The notes: a model not told the origin generated them from the sequence alone. DNA of 64,000 nucleotides from Streptomyces sp. NBC_00536 (GCF_036346295.1 NZ_CP107819.1:2108001-2172000); one strand, 5' to 3'; positions 34,281 to 42,654 are shown, numbered from the stretch's first letter. Numbers and translations: made by a program.

Positions 34281-35240
34281 ATGAGCCGTGCCCGAATCCG
34301 CCTGGCGGCGACCGGAGTGCTTCTCTCCGCGCTCGCCGTCGGCACCCTGCCCGTCGGCGCCGCGTACGCCGCGCCGACGGCCACCGCCCGGCACCAGCAG
34401 CACCCGTACCCGTACCCGTACCCGTACCAGCAGCAGCTGGCGGAAACGATCCGCCAGATCCCCCTCCAGGGCGCGGTCAACGTCCGTGACATCGGCGGGT
34501 ACCGCACCCTCCTCGGCGGCCAGGTCCGCCAGGGCCTCGTCTACCGTTCCGACGCGCTGAGCAAGCTGACCGACGCGGACCTCACCACGGTCTCCGGTCT
34601 CGGCCTCACGAAGGTCGTCGATTTCCGCATCCCCATGGAACTCCAGTACGACGGCGCCGACCGGCTGCCCGCCGGGCTGACCCCCACGTCGCGCCAGGTC
34701 AGCGACCTGGGCCTGTACGGGACCCTGGTCGGCGCCATCGCCACCGGCGACCCGGTCAAGCAGGAGCAGATCCTCGGCGGCGGCCGCGCCGAGGCCTACA
34801 TGCGCGACATCTACCGCACCTTCGTCACCAGCCCCGACAGCCGGGCGCAGTTCGCGGCGACCCTGCGGGAGATCGCGGACGGCGCGCAGGGACCGCTGCT
34901 CTACCACTGCACCTCCGGCAAGGACCGGACGGGCTGGATGAGCTACGTCCTCCTGCGGGCCCTGGCCGTGCCGCAGCCCACGGCCGAGCGCGACTACCTG
35001 GCCTCGAACACCTTCCGCGCGGCGTACGACGCCCAGGTCCGGGCGGGGCTCAAACAGTCCGGCCGGATGCAGAACCCGGACCTGCTGATCCCGCTCCAGG
35101 AGGTCCGCCAGGACTACCTGGACTCGGCGACGGCGCAGCTGGAGGCCGACTACGGGAGCTTCTACGGCTATCTGACGGACGGCCTCGGGCTGGACCTGAA
35201 GACCCTGGCGAAGCTCCAGACGAAGCTGGTCCGGTCGTAG
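34281..35240 (+). CDS. Secreted tyrosine phosphatase (Y_phosphatase3/PtpB-like)
   Basis: The 319-residue protein has a signal peptide (LAATGVLLSALAVGTLPVGAAYA) and the dual-specificity/tyrosine phosphatase motif HCTSGKDRTGW (HCx5R). It also shows AVNVRDIGGYRTLLGG and LVYRSDALSKLTDADL, the family N-terminal signature. Just after the signal cleavage site it carries HPYPYPYPYQQQ, encoded by four CCCGTA hexamers (34403-34426). AGGAG precedes ATG 34281. It lies 30 bases after ipdC but has no evident link to steroid catabolism. A 19-bp-stem terminator follows. Confidence 0.9.
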   Translation: MSRARIRLAATGVLLSALAVGTLPVGAAYAAPTATARHQQHPYPYPYPYQQQLAETIRQIPLQGAVNVRDIGGYRTLLGGQVRQGLVYRSDALSKLTDADLTTVSGLGLTKVVDFRIPMELQYDGADRLPAGLTPTSRQVSDLGLYGTLVGAIATGDPVKQEQILGGGRAEAYMRDIYRTFVTSPDSRAQFAATLREIADGAQGPLLYHCTSGKDRTGWMSYVLLRALAVPQPTAERDYLASNTFRAAYDAQVRAGLKQSGRMQNPDLLIPLQEVRQDYLDSATAQLEADYGSFYGYLTDGLGLDLKTLAKLQTKLVRS

Positions 35241-35257
35241 GACCCGGCCGGGAACGC

Positions 35258-35298
35258 GAGAACGCCGGGCAGCGCATCATGCGCTGCCCGGCGTTCTC
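35258..35298. terminator. Bidirectional terminator, 19-bp perfect stem
   Basis: Positions 35258-35276 pair perfectly with 35280-35298 around the loop TCA; the arm begins GAGAACGCCGGG. It lies between the convergent phosphatase (+) and DEAD-box helicase (-) genes, 18-20 bases beyond each stop. Confidence 0.92.
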
Positions 35299-35318
35299 GT
35301 CGTACAGGTACTGGATCG

Positions 35319-37010
35319 TCAGGCGCTGGGACGGCCCGAACCGGCGCCGCCGCCGGTCGCGCGGCGACGGCCCTGGCCGAAGCCCTGGCTCGCGCCCTGG
35401 GCGCCGCCACCGGTGCGGGTGCGGGCGGACGCGCCGCCCGCCGCGCCGGAGCCACCGCTGCGGCGGCCCTGGCCACCGGCGGCGGAGCCGCCGGAGGGCG
35501 CGGAGACGCCGGCCGTGCCGCGGGCGCGGCGCGGACGCTCGCCCGAGCCCGACGCGGAACCGGAGCCGGCGCCCTGCGGGCCGCCGGAGCGACGGCGCGC
35601 GCCCTGGCCGCCACCGCTCTTGGTGCCGGTGCGGGGCTTGGCCGGGGTGGGCTGCGGCACCTCCATCACGACGGGGATGCCGGAGGGCACGCGGGCGCCG
35701 GTGAGGCGGACCAGTTCCTCGTCCGAGGAGCGGATCTGCGCGGTGCGGGGGTTGATGCCCGCGTCCGACATGAGCCGGGTCATCTCGCGCTTCTGCTCGG
35801 GCAGGACCAGCGTGATCACGCTGCCGGACTCACCGGCGCGGGCGGTACGGCCGCCGCGGTGCAGGTAGTCCTTGTGGTCGGTCGGCGGGTCCACGTTGAC
35901 GACGAGGTCGAGGTCGTCGATGTGGATGCCGCGGGCCGCGACGTTGGTGGCGACCAGGGCGGTCACCTCGCCCGTCTTGAACCAGTCGAGGGTGCGGTTG
36001 CGCTGCGGCTGCGAGCGGCCGCCGTGCAGGCCGGAGGCGCGGACGCCGTCCGCGAGGAGCTTCTTGACCATGCGGTCGACCCCGCGCTTGGTGTCGACGA
36101 ACATGATCACCCGGCCGTCGCGAGCGGCTATACGCGTCGCCACGGCCTTCTTGTCGGTCTCGTCCATGACGTACAGGACGTGGTGCTCCATCGTGGTGAC
36201 GGCGCCGGCCGACGGGTCCACGGAGTGCGAGACCGGGTCGTCCAGGAACATCTTGACCAGTTTGTCGACGTTCTTGTCCAGGGTCGCGGAGAAGAGCATC
36301 CGCTGACCGCCGGGCTCGACCTGCTTGAGCAGCGCGGTGACCTGCGGCATGAAGCCCATGTCGGTCATCTGGTCGGCTTCGTCGAGGACCGTGATCGAGA
36401 CCTGGTCGAGGGTCGCGTCGCCGCGCTCGATGAGGTCCTTCAGGCGGCCGGGGGTGGCGACGAGGACCTCGGCGCCGCGGCGCAGGGCGCCGGACTGCCG
36501 GTTGATCGACATGCCGCCGACGACGGTGGTGATGCGCAGGTTCACGGCGGTGGCGTACGGCGTCAGCGCGTCCGTCACCTGCTGGGCCAGCTCACGGGTC
36601 GGTACGAGGACCAGCGCGAGCGGCGCCTTCGGCTGGGCGCGGCGGCCGGCCGTACGGGCCAGCAGGGCCAGGCCGAAGGCGAGGGTCTTGCCGGAGCCGG
36701 TGCGCCCGCGGCCGAGGAGGTCACGGCCCGCGAGGGAGTTCGGGAGGGTGGAGGCCTGGATCGGGAACGGCTCGGTGACACCCTGCGCGGCGAGGGTCTT
36801 CAGCAGCGCGGCGGGCATGTCGAGGTCCGCGAAGGCGGCCACCGGGGGGAGGGCCGGAGCGATCGGGTCCGGCATGGTGAATTCCTGCGGCCGGGCAGGC
36901 TGGGCGGAACCGCCCTTGGGCCGGCCGCCGCCAGCCTTCGGACGTCCCTGAGCAGCACCCCGACCCCTGACGGGACGGCGGCTGGGACGTGCGGAGCTGG
37001 AGCTGGTCAT
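35319..37010 (-). CDS. DEAD-box RNA helicase
   Basis: The 563-residue helicase has all core motifs: Q-motif region EPFPIQASTLP, Walker A GRTGSGKT, PTRELAQQ, VATPGRLKDLI, VLDEADQM (DEAD), FSATLDKNV, ALVATNVAARGIHIDDLD and YLHRGGRTARAG. The N-terminus (about 1-45) and especially the last about 130 residues are basic, Gly/Ser/Arg-rich low-complexity tails (GGGQGARRRSGG) that probably bind RNA. ATG 37010 has GGAGG upstream. The cold-shock protein gene lies directly upstream on the same strand with a 99-base gap, so the pair may be a cold-response RNA-remodelling unit. Confidence 0.93.
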   Translation of the reverse strand: MTSSSSARPSRRPVRGRGAAQGRPKAGGGRPKGGSAQPARPQEFTMPDPIAPALPPVAAFADLDMPAALLKTLAAQGVTEPFPIQASTLPNSLAGRDLLGRGRTGSGKTLAFGLALLARTAGRRAQPKAPLALVLVPTRELAQQVTDALTPYATAVNLRITTVVGGMSINRQSGALRRGAEVLVATPGRLKDLIERGDATLDQVSITVLDEADQMTDMGFMPQVTALLKQVEPGGQRMLFSATLDKNVDKLVKMFLDDPVSHSVDPSAGAVTTMEHHVLYVMDETDKKAVATRIAARDGRVIMFVDTKRGVDRMVKKLLADGVRASGLHGGRSQPQRNRTLDWFKTGEVTALVATNVAARGIHIDDLDLVVNVDPPTDHKDYLHRGGRTARAGESGSVITLVLPEQKREMTRLMSDAGINPRTAQIRSSDEELVRLTGARVPSGIPVVMEVPQPTPAKPRTGTKSGGGQGARRRSGGPQGAGSGSASGSGERPRRARGTAGVSAPSGGSAAGGQGRRSGGSGAAGGASARTRTGGGAQGASQGFGQGRRRATGGGAGSGRPSA

Positions 37011-37109
37011 GCGGGAAAGCCCTCCTGGAACCGGCAGAAACAAGCGACGTAACAACACACAGGCCGGGGCCCGCACCTCACGGTGCGGACCCCGGCCGTG
37101 CGAAGAGCG

Positions 37110-37313
37110 TCAGGCAGGCAGGATGTTCTCGGCCTGCGGGCCCTTCTGGCCCTGGGTGACCTCGAAGGACACGCGCTGGCCCTCCTGGAGCTCACGGAAG
37201 CCCTGGGTGGCGATGTTCGAGTAGTGCGCGAAGACGTCCGGGCCGCCGCCGTCCTGCTCGATGAAGCCGAAGCCCTTTTCCGAGTTGAACCACTTCACGG
37301 TGCCAAGTGCCAT
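37110..37313 (-). CDS. Cold-shock protein (CspA family)
   Basis: The 67-residue protein is a single cold-shock domain: [20 protein letters not shown] (RNP1 KGFGFI), [10 protein letters not shown] (RNP2 DVFAHY) and GPQAENI. It binds single-stranded RNA/DNA and melts secondary structure. ATG 37313 has GGAG seven bases upstream. The frame is open another 45 codons upstream but without homology. Its leader (to about 37460) contains an intrinsic-terminator-like hairpin with a T-run, suggesting attenuation or the end of the upstream fadA6 transcript. The DEAD-box helicase gene follows. Confidence 0.95.
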   Translation of the reverse strand: MALGTVKWFNSEKGFGFIEQDGGGPDVFAHYSNIATQGFRELQEGQRVSFEVTQGQKGPQAENILPA

Positions 37314-37373
37314 TTTTAAATCTCCTGAATAGGTGGCAAGGGCCCCATCCGGAGAATGCCGGAAACAATAAAA

Positions 37374-37401
37374 GCGCCTGAGGAGCAATCCCGTCAGGCG
37401 C
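37374..37401 (-). terminator. Hairpin with T-run in the csp leader
   Basis: Read on the minus strand, GCGCCTGA (37401-37394) and TCAGGCGC (37381-37374) form an 8-bp stem with a 12-nt loop, followed by TTTTATTGTTT. This is a textbook intrinsic terminator, unusual in Streptomyces. It lies 61 bases before the csp ATG and 142 bases after the fadA6 stop, so it either ends the fadA6 operon or attenuates csp. Confidence 0.7.
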
Positions 37402-37542
37402 ACATAAAGTTCATGGGTACCACAACTGCAACGTCTCCAACGTACCACAGGAAGGCCGGGGATCTTCGCCGCGAGTGTGTGACCAACATCGCTGTGTCGC
37501 GCCCCGGCGGGCCGCCGGGGCGCGCGGGCGGTCGGAGCGCGG

Positions 37543-38700
37543 TCAGAGCCGTTCGATGATGGTCACGTTGGCCTGACCTCCGCCTTCGCACATCGTCTGG
37601 AGTCCGTAGCGGCCCCCGGTGCGCTCCAGCTCGTGCAGCAGCGTCGTCATCAGCTTGACCCCGGTGGCCCCCAGCGGGTGCCCCAGGGCGATCGCTCCGC
37701 CGTTGACGTTCACCCGTTCGGGATCCGCTCCGGTCGCCTTCAGCCAGGCGAGGACCACCGGCGCGAAGGCCTCGTTGATCTCCACCAGGTCGATGTCGGC
37801 CAGCGACATCCCGGTCTTCTTCAGTGCGTACGCCGTCGCGGGGATCGGTGCGGACAGCATCCGGATGGGGTCCTCGCCGCGGACCGAGAGGTGGTGGATG
37901 CGGGCGCGCGGGGTGAGGCCGTGTTCGGCGACGGCCCGCTCCGAGGCGATGAGCATCGCGGCGGCGCCGTCGGAGACCTGGGAGGAGACGGCCGCGGTGA
38001 TGGTGCCGCCCTCCACGACGGGCTTCAGGCCCGCCATCTTCTCCAGGGTGGTGTCCCGGCGCGGGCCCTCGTCGGTGCGGACGTCCCCGTAGGCGACGGT
38101 CTCGCGCGCGAAACGGCCCTCGTCGATGGCGCGCAGCGCCCGCTGGTGCGAGCGCAGGGCGAACTCCTCCATGTCGAGGCGGGAGATCCCCCACTTCTCG
38201 GCGATCAGCTGGGCGCCGTGGAACTGGTTGACGGGGGCGTCGCCGTAGCGGGCGCGCCAGCCCGCGGAGCCCGCGTAGGGGCCCTCGGTGAGGCCGAGCG
38301 GTTCGGCGGCCTGCCGGGAGGCGAAGGCGATCGGGATCATCGACATGTTCTGGGTGCCGCCCGCGACCACCAGGTCCTGGGTGCCGGACAGGACGCCCTG
38401 CGCCGCGAAGTGGACGGCCTGCTGGGAGGAGCCGCACTGGCGGTCGACGGTGACGCCGGGGACCTCCTCGGGCAGCCCCGCGGCCAGCCACGCGGTCCGG
38501 GCGATGTCACCGGCCTGCGGGCCCACCGTGTCGAGGCAGCCGAAGACCACGTCCTCGACGGCGGCCGGGTCCACCCCGGACCGCTCCATGAGGGCCTTGA
38601 GGACATGGGCGCCGAGGTCCGCCGGGTGGACCCCGGACAGGCCTCCCTTGCGGCGGCCCACGGGGGTGCGTACCGCGTCGACTATGTAGGCCTCGGGCAT
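37543..38700 (-). CDS. fadA6: FadA6-type thiolase (acetyl-CoA acetyltransferase)
   Basis: The 385-residue thiolase has the acylation Cys in [16 protein letters not shown], the [15 protein letters not shown] motif, [17 protein letters not shown] and the C-terminal [11 protein letters not shown] with its proton-relay Cys. In KstR2 loci FadA6 cleaves the beta-ketoacyl-CoA formed after ring C opening. The C-terminus [16 protein letters not shown] matches steroid-type thiolases. ATG 38700 lies 20 bases after the TetR stop on the same strand, so the order ipdF-kstR2-fadA6 forms a unit. Confidence 0.9.
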   Translation of the reverse strand: MPEAYIVDAVRTPVGRRKGGLSGVHPADLGAHVLKALMERSGVDPAAVEDVVFGCLDTVGPQAGDIARTAWLAAGLPEEVPGVTVDRQCGSSQQAVHFAAQGVLSGTQDLVVAGGTQNMSMIPIAFASRQAAEPLGLTEGPYAGSAGWRARYGDAPVNQFHGAQLIAEKWGISRLDMEEFALRSHQRALRAIDEGRFARETVAYGDVRTDEGPRRDTTLEKMAGLKPVVEGGTITAAVSSQVSDGAAAMLIASERAVAEHGLTPRARIHHLSVRGEDPIRMLSAPIPATAYALKKTGMSLADIDLVEINEAFAPVVLAWLKATGADPERVNVNGGAIALGHPLGATGVKLMTTLLHELERTGGRYGLQTMCEGGGQANVTIIERL

Positions 38701-38720
38701 CGGGACTCCTTGGTGAGGGT

Positions 38721-39335
38721 TCAGGTACGGAGCGCGATCCCGTCCAGGACCATCGAGAGGTACTGGCGGGCGATCTCCTCGGGGCTGTGCTGGCCGCCCG
38801 GCCGGTACCAGGACGCCGCCACCCACACCGTGTCGCGCACGAAGCGGTAGGTGAGGCGGATGTCCAGGTCGGCGCGGAAGACCTCGGCGGCGACCCCCCG
38901 CTCCAGCGTCCCCAGCCACGCCTTCTCGAATTTGACCTGCGAGTCCGAGAGGTAGTGGAAGCGGGGCTGCGCGGACAGGTGCCGGGCCTCCTTCTGGTAG
39001 ATCGCGACGGCGGCGCGGTGCCGGTCGATCTCCCGGAAGGATTCGGTGACGAGGGCCTCGATGGTCTCCCTGGGGCCGAGCCCGGCGTCGAGCACGGTGT
39101 CGTAGCCCTGCCACAGCTCGTTCAGGAAGGTCGAGAGGATCTCGTCCAGCATCGATTCCTTGGAATCGAAGTGGTAGTAGAGGCTGCCGGCGAGCATCCC
39201 GGCGGCGTCGGCGATCTTGCGGACGGTGGTGGCGTTGTAGCCCTGGGCGGCGAAGACCTCGGCGGCTACGGCGAGGAGTTCCCGCCGGCGTTCCGGCGAG
39301 GCCGTCACCTGCTGCTTCTTCTGGTTCGTTGGCAC
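38721..39335 (-). CDS. kstR2: KstR2-like TetR repressor
   Basis: The 204-residue TetR protein has the helix-turn-helix AAEVFAAQGYNATTVRKIAD, then AAGMLAGSLYYHFDSKESML. Its effector domain matches KstR2 as I remember it: IYQKEARHLSAQPRFHYLSD, ADLDIRLTYRFVRDTVWVA and WYRPGG. KstR2 is induced by HIP-CoA and represses HIP catabolic genes. Two palindromes of its site type (30728-30741, 40262-40275) sit in the two divergent promoter regions of this locus. It lies between ipdF and fadA6 on the same strand. Confidence 0.88.
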   Translation of the reverse strand: MPTNQKKQQVTASPERRRELLAVAAEVFAAQGYNATTVRKIADAAGMLAGSLYYHFDSKESMLDEILSTFLNELWQGYDTVLDAGLGPRETIEALVTESFREIDRHRAAVAIYQKEARHLSAQPRFHYLSDSQVKFEKAWLGTLERGVAAEVFRADLDIRLTYRFVRDTVWVAASWYRPGGQHSPEEIARQYLSMVLDGIALRT

Positions 39336-39418
39336 GCGCCCATTGTGGTCCCCGTGGTTCCCGTGGTCCTACGCCGTCCTGAGCCGCCCCTTGCCGTCCC
39401 TTGCCGCCCTACGCCGTC

Positions 39419-40207
39419 CTACGCGTGCTGGCTGCTGACCGATACGGTCTCGCCGGTCATGTACGACGCGTAGCCGCTGGCCAGGAACACGATGACGTTG
39501 GCGACCTCCCACGGCTCGGCGTAGCGCCCGTAGGCCTCCCGCGCCGTCAGCTCGTCCAGGAGTTCCGCGCTGGTGACCTTCACCAGGTGCGGGTGCATGG
39601 CGAGGCTGGGGGCGACCGCGTTGATCCGTACGCCGAACTCCGCGGCCTCCAGGGCCGCGCAGCGGGTCAGCGCCATCACCCCGGCCTTGGCGGCGGCGTA
39701 GTGGGCCTGGCCGCTCTGGGCGCGCCAGCCGATGACGGAGGCGTTGTTGACGATCACCCCGCCGTTGCCCGCCGCCCGGAGCGAGCGCAGGGCGGCGCGG
39801 GTGCAGCGGAAGGTGCCGTTCAGGGTGACGTCGAGGACCCTGGTCCACTGCTCGTCGGTCATGTCGACGAGGGCGGCGGTACCGCCCAGACCGGCGTTGT
39901 TGACGACGATGTCCAGGCCGCCGTGGGTGCGTTCGGCGAGCGTGAACAGGGCCGTGACCTGCTCCTCGTCGGTGACGTCGCAGGGCAGGGAGGTGACCCG
40001 GTCGGCGCCGAACTCGGCGGCGAGCGCCTCCTCGGTCTCCTTGAGGCGGCGGGCGTGCGCGTCGCCGATGACGATACGGGCCCCCTCCTCCAGGAAGCGG
40101 CGGGCGGTGGCCCCGCCGATCCCGGCCCCGGCCGCCGCGGTGATCACGGCCGCGCGGTCCGTCAGCAGCCCGTGCCCGGCGACGTACCGGGGAGCGGTGG
40201 CGTTCAT
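39419..40207 (-). CDS. ipdF: IpdF, SDR reductase of HIP-CoA
   Basis: The 262-residue SDR reads VAGHGLLTDRAAVITAAAGAG, IGGATARRFLEEGARIVI, NNAGLGGTAALVDMTDEQW, VNNASVIGWRAQSGQAHYAAAKAG and ALEAAEFGVRINAVAPSLA, ending VSVSSQHA. This closely follows the IpdF (Rv3559c) pattern, including the modified TAAAGAGIG cofactor loop and SxxGWRAQ. IpdF reduces the 5-oxo group of HIP-CoA. ATG 40207 has AAGGAGGT upstream. It is first of the minus-strand unit and diverges from fadE, sharing the 40262-40275 operator. Confidence 0.9.
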   Translation of the reverse strand: MNATAPRYVAGHGLLTDRAAVITAAAGAGIGGATARRFLEEGARIVIGDAHARRLKETEEALAAEFGADRVTSLPCDVTDEEQVTALFTLAERTHGGLDIVVNNAGLGGTAALVDMTDEQWTRVLDVTLNGTFRCTRAALRSLRAAGNGGVIVNNASVIGWRAQSGQAHYAAAKAGVMALTRCAALEAAEFGVRINAVAPSLAMHPHLVKVTSAELLDELTAREAYGRYAEPWEVANVIVFLASGYASYMTGETVSVSSQHA

Positions 40208-40261
40208 GCACGGACCTCCTTGCGGAACTCCTCGACGCTGCTCATGGGCGTACGTTAACCT

Positions 40262-40275
40262 ACCAAACACTTGTT
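40262..40275. promoter_or_regulatory. KstR2-like operator between ipdF and fadE
   Basis: ACCAAACACTTGTT matches AnCAAGnnCTTGnT at all but one fixed position (CAAA for CAAG in one half). The wider arms CCTACCAA (40259-40266) and TTGTTAGG (40271-40278) are complementary except one base. It lies 18 bases before the fadE start, so repressor binding would block RNA polymerase. The 20-bp context resembles that of 30725-30744. Confidence 0.78.
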
Positions 40276-40293
40276 AGGGAAGGATGTTCCGGG

Positions 40294-41439
40294 ATGGACC
40301 TGACCCACACACCCGAAGTGACCGCGTTCCGGGCCAAGGCCCGCGCCTGGCTGCGCGCCAACGTCCCCGACGCGCCGCTCCCCTCGCTGGAGACCGCCGA
40401 GGGCTTCGCCGCGCACCGGGAATGGGAGGCGCGCCTGGCCGCCGACCGCTGGTCGGTGGTGTCCTGGCCCGAGGAGTACGGCGGCCGGGGCGCGGACATC
40501 GTGAAGTGGCTGGTCTTCGAGGAGGAGTACTTCGCCGCCGGGGCGCCCGGCCGGGTCTCGCAGAACGGCATCAACCTCCTCGCCCCCACCCTCTTCGACC
40601 ACGCGAGCCCCGAGCAGCGGGCCCGCGTCCTGCCCCCGATGGCGAGCGGCGAGGTGATCTGGGCGCAGGCCTGGTCGGAGCCCGAGTCCGGCTCCGACCT
40701 CGCCTCCCTGACGTCCCGCGCGGAGCGCACGGACGGCGGCTGGCTGCTGTCGGGGCAGAAGACCTGGTCCTCGCGGGCCGCCTTCGCGGACCGCGCCTTC
40801 GGCATCTTCCGCACGGACCCGGAGGCCGCGAAACCCCACCAGGGGCTGACCTACCTGATGTTCGGGCTGCGGGCGCCGGGGGTGACCGTACGGCCCATCG
40901 GGCGCCTCGACGGGAAGCCCGCCTTCGCCGAACTGTTCCTGGACCGGGTGTTCGTCCCCGACGAGGACGTGATCGGCGAGCCGGGGCAGGGCTGGCGGAT
41001 CGCGATGTCCACGACGGGCAACGAGCGCGGGCTCACCCTGCGCTCCCCCGGCCGCTTCCTGGCCGCGGCGGACCGTCTCACCCGGTTGTGGCGGGAGCGG
41101 GCCGACCCGGCCGACACGGCGCTGCGCGACCGGGTCGCCGACGCCGTGATCGGGGCGCGCGCCTACGAACTGTTCACCTGGACCAACGCCTCCCGGTTCG
41201 CGGCGGGCCAGACGATCGGCGCCGAGTCCAGCCTGAACAAGGTGTTCTGGAGCGAATACGACATCGCCCTGCACGAGAGCGCGCTGGACCTGCTCGGCGC
41301 GGACGGGGAACTCGCCGACGGGCCGTGGGCGGAGCCGTGGATCTTCTCGCTGGCCGGGCCGGTCTACGCGGGCACCAACGAGATCCAGCGCGACATCATC
41401 GCCGAGCGGCTGCTCGGCCTCCCGAAGGGCCGCCGCTGA
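40294..41439 (+). CDS. Acyl-CoA dehydrogenase, large subunit (FadE30-like)
   Basis: The 381-residue acyl-CoA dehydrogenase shows WPEEYGGRGADIVKWLVFEEE, WAQAWSEPESGSDLASL (FAD/substrate loop), GQKTWSSRAAFADRAFGIF and the C-terminal YAGTNEIQRDIIAERLLGLP. Flavin-dependent alpha-beta desaturation of a steroid side chain or ring fragment CoA ester is expected; next to ipdF, the FadE30 role (5-hydroxy-HIP-CoA) is likely. Position in the KstR2 locus supports it. The ATG 40294 follows GGAAGGA. Its stop overlaps the next gene (TGATG), so the two may form an alpha-beta heteromer. Confidence 0.85.
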   Translation: MDLTHTPEVTAFRAKARAWLRANVPDAPLPSLETAEGFAAHREWEARLAADRWSVVSWPEEYGGRGADIVKWLVFEEEYFAAGAPGRVSQNGINLLAPTLFDHASPEQRARVLPPMASGEVIWAQAWSEPESGSDLASLTSRAERTDGGWLLSGQKTWSSRAAFADRAFGIFRTDPEAAKPHQGLTYLMFGLRAPGVTVRPIGRLDGKPAFAELFLDRVFVPDEDVIGEPGQGWRIAMSTTGNERGLTLRSPGRFLAAADRLTRLWRERADPADTALRDRVADAVIGARAYELFTWTNASRFAAGQTIGAESSLNKVFWSEYDIALHESALDLLGADGELADGPWAEPWIFSLAGPVYAGTNEIQRDIIAERLLGLPKGRR

Positions 41440-42437
41440 TGCGCTTCCTGCCGACCGACGAGCAGTCGGACTTCACCCGCACCCTGCGCGGTCTGCTGGC
41501 CGCCGCGGCCGTCCCCGCCGTCGTACGGTCCTGGTCCGCCGGGGCGTACGGGCCCGGCCGGGCCCTGTGGACCCGGCTCGCGGACACCGGACTGTTCGCG
41601 CTGGCCGCGCCGCAGGAGTACGAAGGCCTCGGCGCCCTCCCGGTGGAACTGGCCCTGGGCTTCGTGGAACTGGGCCGCGCGGCGGTGCCGGGGCCGCTGG
41701 CGGAGACGGTGGGGGCGGTGGTGCTGCTGTCGGAGCTGGGGGACGGGGCCCTGGCCAAACGCTTCCTCCCGGCCCTCCTCTCGGGCGAGGCACTGGCCAC
41801 GGTGGTCCTGGCGGACGGCGGCCCGTACGCGGTGGACGCCTCGGCCACCGACCACACCTTCACGGTGTCGGCGACCGGCGAACTACGCCTCGCGGCACCC
41901 GGGCCGGTGTCGGAACTGGCCTCCCTGGACCCCGCCCGGCACCTCTCGCGCCCCGCCCCCGGAGGCGAACTCCTGGCCACGGGCCCCCGGGTGACGGCGG
42001 CGGCCGCTGTGGCCCTCCACTGGGCCCGGCTCATGACTGCGGCGCAGAGCCTGGGCGTGGGTGAGGCGCTGCTCGCCCGGACCGTGGAGTACGCGAAGCA
42101 GCGCACGCAGTTCGGGGTGCCGATCGGGTCCTTCCAGGCGGTGAAGCACCGCCTGGCGGACACCCTCCTCGCCCTGGAGTTCGCCCGGCCGCTGGTGTGG
42201 GCCGCGGCCCTGAGCCTGGCCCCCTGGGAGATCGCCGCCGCGAAGGTCTCCGCCGGGGAGGCGGGCTACCGGGCGGCCCTGTCGGCCCTCCAACTCCACG
42301 GCGCGGTCGGCTACACCGAGGAACTCGACCTCTCCCTCTGGCTCCGCAAAGCCCGCCCCCTCCGCGACGCCTGGGGCTCCCCGTCAACCTGCCGAGCGGA
42401 GGTCCTGACCCCGGCCCTCAATCGCCGGACGGGCTGA
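41439..42437 (+). CDS. Acyl-CoA dehydrogenase, small subunit (FadE32/33-like)
   Basis: The 332-residue protein is a shorter acyl-CoA dehydrogenase of the kind that pairs with a longer subunit in actinobacterial steroid catabolism. It shows LFALAAPQEYEGLGALPVELAL, FVELGRAAVPGPLAET, EALLARTVEYAKQRTQFGVPIGSFQAVKH and LQLHGAVGYTEELDLSLWLRK, but the central substrate loop is weak. ATG 41439 overlaps the upstream stop. The C-terminal codons and stop are formed by the first copy of an intergenic repeat (42414-42428), so the native C-terminus may have been replaced. Confidence 0.85.
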   Translation: MRFLPTDEQSDFTRTLRGLLAAAAVPAVVRSWSAGAYGPGRALWTRLADTGLFALAAPQEYEGLGALPVELALGFVELGRAAVPGPLAETVGAVVLLSELGDGALAKRFLPALLSGEALATVVLADGGPYAVDASATDHTFTVSATGELRLAAPGPVSELASLDPARHLSRPAPGGELLATGPRVTAAAAVALHWARLMTAAQSLGVGEALLARTVEYAKQRTQFGVPIGSFQAVKHRLADTLLALEFARPLVWAAALSLAPWEIAAAKVSAGEAGYRAALSALQLHGAVGYTEELDLSLWLRKARPLRDAWGSPSTCRAEVLTPALNRRTG

Positions 42438-42654
42438 AAATGCCCGGCATACCCAGCCTCGCCGGCGTTTGAGGCGCGGGTCTGGGCGGAGCCCAGGACG
42501 ACGGCCCGCGGCCGAGCACCAACGTCGCCTGCGGCTGGGCGTCCCGGGCTCCGCCCGGACCCGGTCCTCAAACGCCGGACGGGCTGAAAATGCCCACCTC
42601 CAGCCCCGCCGGAGGAACGGCAGCGGCCACCCCAGCCCCGCCGGCGTTTGAGGC
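42414..42654. repeat. Intergenic repeat cluster
   Basis: Cores of the GCCGGCGTTTGAGGC family occur at 42414-42428, 42461-42475, 42564-42578 and 42640-42654, in alternating orientation. Pairs of longer blocks share GACGGGCTGAAAATGCCC and GGCCGCGGGCCGTC-like arms. The gap 42438-42723 holds nothing else I can support. Confidence 0.85.

Noticed and set aside
38721..39335. KstR rather than KstR2 for the TetR gene
   Set aside because: The effector domain (QPRFHYLSD, FVRDTVWVA, WYRPGG) and its neighbours ipdF and fadA6 fit KstR2; KstR controls the ring A/B genes, which are absent.
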